Positions 57,117 through 64,000 of a DNA stretch of 64,000 nt are shown here, one piece after another. A model generated the notes under the pieces. That model saw only the letters and a list, made by a program, of their open reading frames with translations, made no database searches and had not been told where the DNA came from. Origin of the DNA: Rhizodiscina lignyota. Lineage: Eukaryota > Ascomycota > Dothideomycetes > Aulographales > Rhizodiscinaceae. The position numbers and the translations under genes were made by a program. Positions within the stretch are counted from its first letter, which is position 1, and every line of letters starts with the position of its first letter. Where the stretch lies: positions 1,272,434 to 1,336,433 of the forward strand of contig ML978130.1 of the NCBI GenBank assembly GCA_010015805.1, given 5' to 3'.

Positions 57117-57689
57117 GATGGAAATAAGAAGCTGCAAAACATGAACTTTGACAGAAGAAGAGATGGAAAGAATGGGCGTCTGGAGTGTGCAAGGCAGCCT
57201 TATTACTTTATCGTCTTGTGAATCCTCCCCCTGTCGAAGTGGCGCTTTTTAAGCGCTTCGTTTCAGCACTTCTCTGGGGGTTCTAAAAGCTCATAGGCCG
57301 ATTTTTAGATTCTAGTTAGCCTGATAGAGCAGGGTGTGAGAAGGCTCCTTGCCATTATGCCTCACGAGGCTGTTATTATTGTGGCGATGTTCCTGGCGTT
57401 GATCTCGGATCCTGAGTGGACGAGCCAGGTCAAGGCCTTTCGCACCGCGCCCTCATCCTTAACGCCGAGGATGAGATCACAGCTCTATCTTCATCGGTGT
57501 CTTCCACTGCCTCGCACCAAAATATCTTCCTTATGGCCAACCTATGGTGATATACAGGCGTCAAACGAAACCCACACCTGCGGCTTCCGCTCGAACCCAC
57601 TGTTACCCCGTCCTCATGTCCTTGATCCAGCGATGACCCGGATACACGATGGGGTATTAGCCTTCAGCCTGGCAATACATTAGTCCGCC
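57117..57689. promoter_or_regulatory. Divergent promoter region between unknown gene and kinase-like gene
   Basis: A 573-nt segment separates the two divergent start codons. The end nearest the minus-strand gene is pyrimidine/purine biased. No specific site was identified. Confidence 0.4.
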
Positions 57690-60015
57690 ATGGCCCGCAT
57701 ACCTGACTACGTCCGGGACTCTGAGCTTGAGGTTGAAATTCGGGATAATTGTACAGTACATTCCTATATCGAGTCTAGTCAAAGCCCCCGTCAGCGCGCC
57801 GCTCGAAGGCAGGAGACTTGGAAGACATCGCGTGAGATTGGACCTGGTGGATGTGGAAGTGTATGGCTCGAGGAATACATAGATGGAACAGAGAGTGGTG
57901 CTGTCCGAGCAGTGAAGAAGCTTTCTACAGGGCAACATGGATTCCGCAGTAGTACAATTCTCAGAGAGCTAGAGGCCATTGCCAAGTTCTCCCACAACAG
58001 GGTACGATATGGCCCGTTAATTCATCGGTCGTCAAATTAGAGACGCTGACTCTCGGTATACTGTAACAGTATGAACGATGCTTCGTAAAATCCTTCGGTT
58101 GGTTCCAAGCCCATGGCAGCGTTTGCGTAACAATGGAGTATTGCGCTCTCGGTGACTTGCAAACTTATCTCCCCTCGACAGCGCCATTACCAGAACGTGA
58201 AGTCCAAGAGATAGCATTTCAATGTCTGGAGGGTATCTGTTATATGCATGATAACGAGTTTGCTCACAGAGACTTGAAGCCAAGTGTATGTTTTCAATCA
58301 TTCCAGTGCACTAGTGGCGGCTGAGGCTGACGAATTAAATCAAGAATATTCTAATCATGTCTTGTCCACCGGAACAATGGTGGGTTAAGCTTGCGGGCTT
58401 TGGTATCTCTAAGCGAATGGAAGAAAACCTCGATCCTCCATCAACCGTTAAGGGGACTCAGCAGTTTATGGCGCCTGAACTTCTCGGGTTCGGCAGCAAA
58501 CCTGGCGACGACAACAAGACTTCTCTCTACGCATTCGCTGCAGACATGTGGGCATTCGGCGAAATGATTTTTCAATTGACGACCAAAAAGCCCGTCTTCC
58601 CGAAGCTTTCTGATCTGGCCGCGTATGCATCAGGCACGCTGCGCTTTCCTGAAGTTGCTCTGAATCAAGTCAACATGAGCAGCTGCGGAAGGAACTTTCT
58701 GTTATTTGCAATGTCCTCACGACCCCAGATCAGACTATCAGCTGCATAAGCATGTGAGCACGAGTGGATTCGGCAGCTAAAATCCGTTGATGAGAATAAG
58801 GACCGAGTAATTTCTACCAGGTATTGTACAGCCTCTATCTTTTCATGGGTTCTAGACTAATCTGATTTAAGGGTTGCTCAAGAGAATAACTACCGTACGC
58901 AGTCTGAACGACACCAGCCATCCGACTTTGGGGCGCAAGGTGAATTTAAAGAAAAGGAGATCAAACTGAGAGCTACAAGTACGTACTCGTAACTGAGCCC
59001 CGTCAAAAAGCTGAGCGGCCATGCAGGCGAAGTATCGCATGATAAGCGTTTACTACCTGTGTTGGAGACCTCGTTACCACAGAAGAGCAGTTCTGAAGAA
59101 ACGGAGAAAATCAACGCTGCCCCTGCGCAGACTCGCAATAAGAAAACTGAATTGGCTGAATTCGAGTCATGGAATACCAAAGATTACCAGGATTATATCC
59201 AGAAGAGGGCTATGGATATGGCGGAATTGTGGCGGCATGTGACTGGTGAGAAATGGCTGGTTGACACCAACTGGGACCCTTGCGATAACCTGTACGATAT
59301 CCAGGCACTTCTATTCCAGGAAATGGAGGGAAGGTCCTACCAACGCCGCCTTTCTCGACTGACTGGTATTTATCATAAAATGCGACGGAAACCGCAAGAC
59401 TTCGATAGATTCATTATGGAGAGGGCCGAGGATATAGCAAAAGTATTTCGAAAAATGAATTGGAAGCATCCGCCGATTGATCGTGCTCAAGATCATCCGT
59501 GCGATATCCTATATTGGTTTCAGGGACGTCTATGCGATGAAGTCGAGAAATGGCGGAAGAGCCGGACACCATCACATACGAACCAGCCCAATCAAAGTTC
59601 CATTTCTCCATCGACTGGGCACAGGCAGGCCCTAGAAGAACCGCCATGGAGTATTCGAGGCTACCAACGTTATATTAGGAGGAGGGCTGAGGATTCAGTA
59701 AGGGTAATGCGAAGCGTTAATTGGAAGCATGTACCGATTGATCCTGCTGGAGATCCTTTCGACCTTCTCTATAACACTCAGAGGGACCTGTTTGAAGCAC
59801 TCAAATACTTTTGGAAGCGCGCTTATCCGTTACAGGAGCAGAATGTTGCACTACAGGGGGGTATAAAAAATCGGGGAAAAGACTTCGTTGACGAGAAGAA
59901 GAGATGGAAGGAGGCGCTTGACGAGAGAAATGAAGAAATTCAGAGGTTGGGCGAACGAATAGTCAGGCTCCAACATGCGCTTGCTACAGGAGAAGATGCT
60001 CCTCGAAATGCCTGA
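57690..60015 (+). pseudogene. Protein-kinase-like gene with triple C-terminal repeat and in-frame TAA
   Basis: Five exons (57690..58001, 58070..58285, 58345..58820, 58872..58978 and 59027..60015) join into 700 codons. Kinase motifs are GPGGCGSVW (51-59), AVKKL with Lys76, HRDLKPSNILI, MAPELLG and DMWAFGEMIF. The DFG motif reads GFG (codon 194, GGC), so metal binding may be lost. Codon 311 (58747-58749) is TAA inside the last kinase helix, where RLSAA-stop-ACEHEWI is read. Splicing and frame beyond it are intact. The distal part has three repeats at about residues 424-473, 495-544 and 582-630 with the core RAED, NWKH, PID and D-LY--Q, followed by a coiled coil. As it stands the gene would give a 310-residue kinase-only protein. 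Pseudogene, base error or read-through remain possible. Confidence 0.75.
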
Positions 60016-60294
60016 GGTAAAGAGCGGCAAAATAAAGAGATTTCAGTAGTGAAGAATTGGAATTGGCTGTAGATGCTGGGAGCTGGGAGGGTTGATTTTA
60101 GGATTAATAGGATAATGAAAGTGTAGTATGCCTCGGAAATTTTTGCTGCGATATAGAATAGCAATCAACAATCTAAACGCGCGAACGCCGCAGTAGTTAT
60201 GCTAACAGGCACCAGTTTACATGATAGAACATGGGCCGCCGACCGAGTTAATCGTTTCAACTTTTGAAAGGTAAATAAGAGGTCAAAATTAAGA

Positions 60295-61957
60295 TCAATC
60301 GCCTCGTCCGGTACCGACAGCTGCATCATCATCAGAATTTGACGCCCTCCAGGCTCCGCCCTTCCACTGTAGTACAACAACCGGGAGTACACTGCAGACA
60401 AGAACAATACCAGCCATCAAGCCACCGCTTCCGGCAACACCAATCGAATCGATCATGTCCGGGAACCAGAAAGGACCAATGAACCCCCAAGTGCTCCTAA
60501 AGATGTTCACGAAGACACCAATGCTTGACGACTGTTCTGGATGGCAGTCGATGGCATACGTGACGAGGATCGTGGTGATGATCTGGTTTCCAGCACCAGC
60601 GATGGCGATGCCGACGATGGGCGAGACATCCCAGTGGCCGACGGCGGCGTTGTTGACCTGCACGCCAAACACGATCAGTCCAATAATGACGAGCATGAAA
60701 CCGAAGTATGACAGCCAGAGGCGATATTCTGGCTCCGGCCGGATGCCATTGCCGTTCTTGCGCGTCTTGCGGTTGATCCAGACGTCGGACAGCGGGCCGC
60801 CGAGCTGTTCACCGATGATGGTGCCCACCATGATGCCGAGGAACTGCAACCCGATTTGCTGAGGATTGAAATTGAACTTGGGGATGAAGATCTGGGGTAT
60901 CTCGACTGTGAGGAAGACGGAAGCGAAACAGAACACGATGGTGTACGTAATCGTCGGGATTGTAATGCTTGCGTAGCGTGCAAGAAAGATCGGGGAGATG
61001 AATTCGACTGGCTTCAGTGGAGTTGGATCAAGGCGGCCAAAAGTAAGATATTCTTTCTTGAACGTGCTTCCAGTGTGTGTAACTCCACTCCGCAGGTAGC
61101 GCGTCTCAGGGCCGAAGAAGAAGTACGCTACAAATTGCACCGCATTGATCTGTAAAGTGTAAGCGTTCATTCTGAGCGAAGTATAGTTCGCATACTATTG
61201 CAAAGATCCAATAGATCCATCTGTAACCAATATGGTAGGCAACAAAACCCATGAAGAAGGGTCCGCTTGGAGGTCCAAGTGTGAAAATGAGCATCCAGAT
61301 TCCCATGAATTTACCACGGTCTTTCTTGAAAAAGGTTTCTACAACCACGCCGCCGCCAATTGCAGCAGCAGGGCAGATGAAGAAGGACATGATGCACCGA
61401 CAAGCCATCATCGCTCCGTAGCTGTGAGACTCGGCGCAGCCAATGTTCATGACGCCCGCAAAGAGGGTTGAAATCAGCCATATCGGACGGCGACCGAATC
61501 GATTAGCGAGTGGTTTCCACAACAGTGGGCCGACGCCAAGCATCGCAATGGTTGCGGAAGTCAAGTACGAAGCTTTCTGAAGAGACACTCCAAGATCGGC
61601 AGCAATGTCCCCGAAGGCCGGAATGATGCCAGCAGCGAAGAAGGTGGCCATACAGGCATGGAATGCAACGAGAAAGAGATTGACATTTTTCTATTCCAAG
61701 TCAGCAATGAGCATGGAGAATTTTTGGTGGTTTAGAATATCAACCTTCCATGCCGGCCAATTGTAAGGGTCTGCCGGATCCGCGCTTGGTATGGGATCGA
61801 GGTTGAGCGTGCCATGTCGCTGAAGGAGATACTCGCGATGTTCAGGTGATAGATCAGCTGCTCCTCCATCATCAATGTATGTTTTTACATGTTGGGCTTC
61901 CTGTTCATCGTGGCTGCTGCCATTCAGCACGTCCTCAGACTTCTCGGTGGTACCCAT
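60295..61957 (-). CDS. MFS transporter (DHA1-like)
   Basis: Three exons (61957..61745, 61690..61196 and 61149..60295) encode 520 residues. The 70-residue cytoplasmic N-terminus ends in DPADPYNWPAWKKNVNLFLV, typical of the fungal MFS subfamily that includes polyamine and drug/H+ antiporters. About twelve hydrophobic segments follow. The loop 2-3 signature LANRFGRRPIW is present, and the central cytoplasmic loop lies near residues 245-300. The C-terminal half contains FIPKFNFNPQQIGLQFLGIM and NQIITTILVTYAIDCHPEQS, both common in this subfamily. Substrate is unknown. Intron 1's donor is GTTGAT (weak), but the junction matches family sequence; intron 2 is 46 nt. The protein ends in an Asp-rich tail. 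Confidence 0.92.
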
Positions 61958-63304
61958 GAGATCAATTAGATATTGGTCACTGATCTTGGTTAATTTGATG
62001 GCGGCGCATGGAAATGCAATTAACGAATATGCTTTGACTTGAAGAAGGGAGTTTTCGATGAGATTTCTGTTGAAGACAGCAGATCAATGTGGAGACTGAA
62101 ACTAAGTTATAGTGGATCTGGGGCCCCATAGCCATGCGTTACCATGCTTGCCGTCTGGAGCAACCGTGTTGCAGATTCCGCAGGTTACCAAAGCCAATGG
62201 CGACGAATCTATCGCAATGACGAATGTCTATTCGGACGCGCGTTGTCAGTGGAGGATGGGGTTGTATAGTGCACGGAGTAGTCGTTGGCTTTGGCTTAGT
62301 TGGCTCTACCTTAATCAAGGCAAGCATCGGATGCTAGGATCTTTCCTGCGAGTTAGAGCACAGGAGGGATATTAGGGTTTGGAGATCGTCGAAGCACATG
62401 TGCCATGTGGCCATGAAAGATGGTGGCAAAGGCTGAAACGAATTACAAGCACGAAAATTGCATGGCTCTGCACATACGGACTGCCATCAGCCGCCGGGAA
62501 ATCCGAATTGACTTGTGCAGGTCTTCGAGAATCGATTGAGACTCGAAGATGCTCCTGCTCAGAACGGCATGAGGTAGGATGGGCTCTGCCTGCAATGCGC
62601 GTCAAGCCACGGTGACGGAAATGCAAAGGGGGAGCAAAAGGAGCTTAAGCAGTTTCGAATACTTACCGTGCAACGCGGCCGAGCGAAAATGGGGCGGGAG
62701 TTCCCGGCTCTGCGCATTACGAGAGCGTCTTGGCGCCGTTATCAAGCTTATTAAGAGCGGAAATCTCCCTTCAGCATTGCAAACGTTCGCGACGGCATCA
62801 CATACGGCACTTTACAGCTTGCGTCGCCTTTCTGCATGTGAACGTATTAGGATTCAGCTTCATAGTTCAGACGGTTTCCGGCTTCAAGCAATTATTGTCC
62901 GACGGGGATAATGGTCGACGTATTTGCGAACAAGCAACCAGTTGTGATGCTGAGAGGCTGTGATTCCAACGGGCGGCCGTCTTCAAGCGGCCGCGTGATT
63001 ACTATGCTTCCACTCAAGCTGCGTGGTGTCGCTTGCGCATATGCTACCTCTAGAGAGCCAGCTTCCTCACTCTGTGTACGTTTGCTTCGTAGACCAACGC
63101 TGTCGGGATGGTTTGCTCTCCGTCTTGCAGCTCCTCTCGCGTCCTGCGAAGGAGAGCAAAGTTTACGCTTTCATCTTTGCTCAGCATAGCATTCCCAGCA
63201 CACAATAACCTATGCGATTAACAAGCTCTTCAAAATGCGCTCTAATACCGCTGCTCCGACCGTGCTAAGAGCTGGAGCCATCATTAAGTGGGAAATCTCC
63301 GATC
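61958..63304. other. Divergent intergenic region
   Basis: This 1.35-kb region lies between the MFS gene (minus) and the partial PHD-like gene (plus). It should hold both promoters. Open frames here lack recognisable features. Confidence 0.55.
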
Positions 63305-64000
63305 ATGGCTAAGTCTAAAAGGTCTAAGCCTCTAGAAGGGCCTCCAGATCCATCTCAAGCGTTCGATCACATATTGAGTGAACTTGGAAAGTCTCTGGAC
63401 GAAGCCTGCGATGACAATGGTTTGAATAAGCCTAACCTGACTCTCGCAGCGCAGCTTGAGGAACTTGGCTTAGCAATCAATGCTGCTTTTAAAGAAACTA
63501 AGAAGCACATTGAAAAATGCGTCGCACAGAGCTCGACGGAGCTCTTAACGGAAGCAAAGCGAAGGTCTACCAACGTGGACGAACAGATTGGACAGCTCTG
63601 CGGTATTGTGTAAGTTCGCAGCTGTCAAAGGGAACAACGATAAGAAAGTTTCTCATGAATAATTGTTCACGGCACAAAATTGGCCAAAGAAAACAACGAT
63701 GCTATCCGAGGTCTCCGCGATGAACTACGAGGCAACCACTTACCGGTACAGGCTGCGGCAACATCTCTCGAGCGAGACGTGTCTGAGATACCAATGACGT
63801 TTGGCAGATTGCCAAGAGCAAACGAAAGTGGGATTTTCAAGAAAGGATTCAAAGAAAGATCAAAGGGTAGAGCAAAAGAGTGTTCTGGATGCACAAGCCG
63901 GGCGAGCAAGTTCAAACACGGCGACCGTACATTCGAGGAAGCTCTTGTGAGCTGCACCGGACAGTGCACCGAGCATTGGCATCAGAGCTGCGTCGACCCC
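63305..64000 (+). CDS. Helical/PHD-like protein, 5' part, cut by right edge
   Basis: Exon 1 starts at the ATG at 63305 and encodes about 100 residues ending DEQIGQLC. The region is predicted to be helical (SELGKSLDEACDDNGLNKPN, then HIEKCVAQSSTELLTEAKRR). A second coding block in frame from about 63690 to the edge contains a PHD-like finger: CSGCTSRASK, LVSCTGQC, EHWHQSCVDP. The intron between them is unsettled. GTAAGT at 63610 is the strongest donor, but no acceptor restores the frame from it. GTATTG at 63602 paired with an acceptor near 63687 does. The finger shares C-x3-C-x3-WHQSCV with the mosaic gene at 48264, so the two are probably related. Function is unknown. Confidence 0.65.

Overview
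The window is nuclear DNA of a filamentous ascomycete (Pezizomycotina). The evidence is compact genes with short introns (mostly 46-140 nt, GT..AG, CTAAC-type branch sites), HET-domain genes, a HapX-like bZIP factor, a DUF3176 protein, secreted GH3 and GH28 enzymes and a Hda2/3 homologue carrying a chromodomain. The overall flavour suggests Dothideomycetes, but this is inference and I cannot name a species. All exon structures were built by hand from splice signals and reading-frame continuity. Several genes start downstream of the longest open frame, because that frame begins with a non-ATG codon.

Layout. 0-6 kb: a HET gene cut by the left edge, mitochondrial ferredoxin (YAH1 type) divergent from a Ugo1-like carrier, then the HapX-like factor. 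6-20 kb: an accessory-looking stretch with a MITE-like element, a second HET gene, a small cysteine-rich secreted protein, a DUF3176 membrane protein, a MYND/Mss51-like zinc-finger protein and an FAD monooxygenase with an in-frame stop. Six of seven copies of a short dispersed repeat lie here. 20-33 kb: a KDM5-type histone demethylase, a rhamnogalacturonase, an acyltransferase and an alpha/beta hydrolase. 33-48 kb: mostly housekeeping genes: a Hda2/3-like chromodomain subunit, a GFA/CENP-V protein, a WD40-inositol 5-phosphatase, a CHY zinc-finger protein (HOT13 type), proteasome alpha-4 and D-2-hydroxyglutarate dehydrogenase. A Harbinger/Tourist-like MITE sits in the promoter shared by the last two. 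48-64 kb: a mosaic helical-repeat/PHD gene, a secreted GH3 beta-glucosidase, an unrecognised 758-residue protein divergent from a kinase-like gene with three C-terminal repeats and an in-frame stop, an MFS transporter, and the start of a second helical/PHD gene cut by the right edge.

How the genes relate. Mitochondrial functions recur (YAH1, Ugo1, D2HGDH, HOT13), as do chromatin functions (KDM5, Hda2/3-chromo, PHD proteins), but nothing here looks like one biosynthetic cluster. The least explained part is 48-64 kb. It contains two genes with related PHD-like fingers, one of them built from symmetric phase-2 exons plus a pentapeptide array. It also contains a kinase-like protein whose DFG is GFG, with a triple repeat I do not recognise, next to an unknown large protein. 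Together with the HET genes, these are my best candidates for an undescribed recognition or signalling system.
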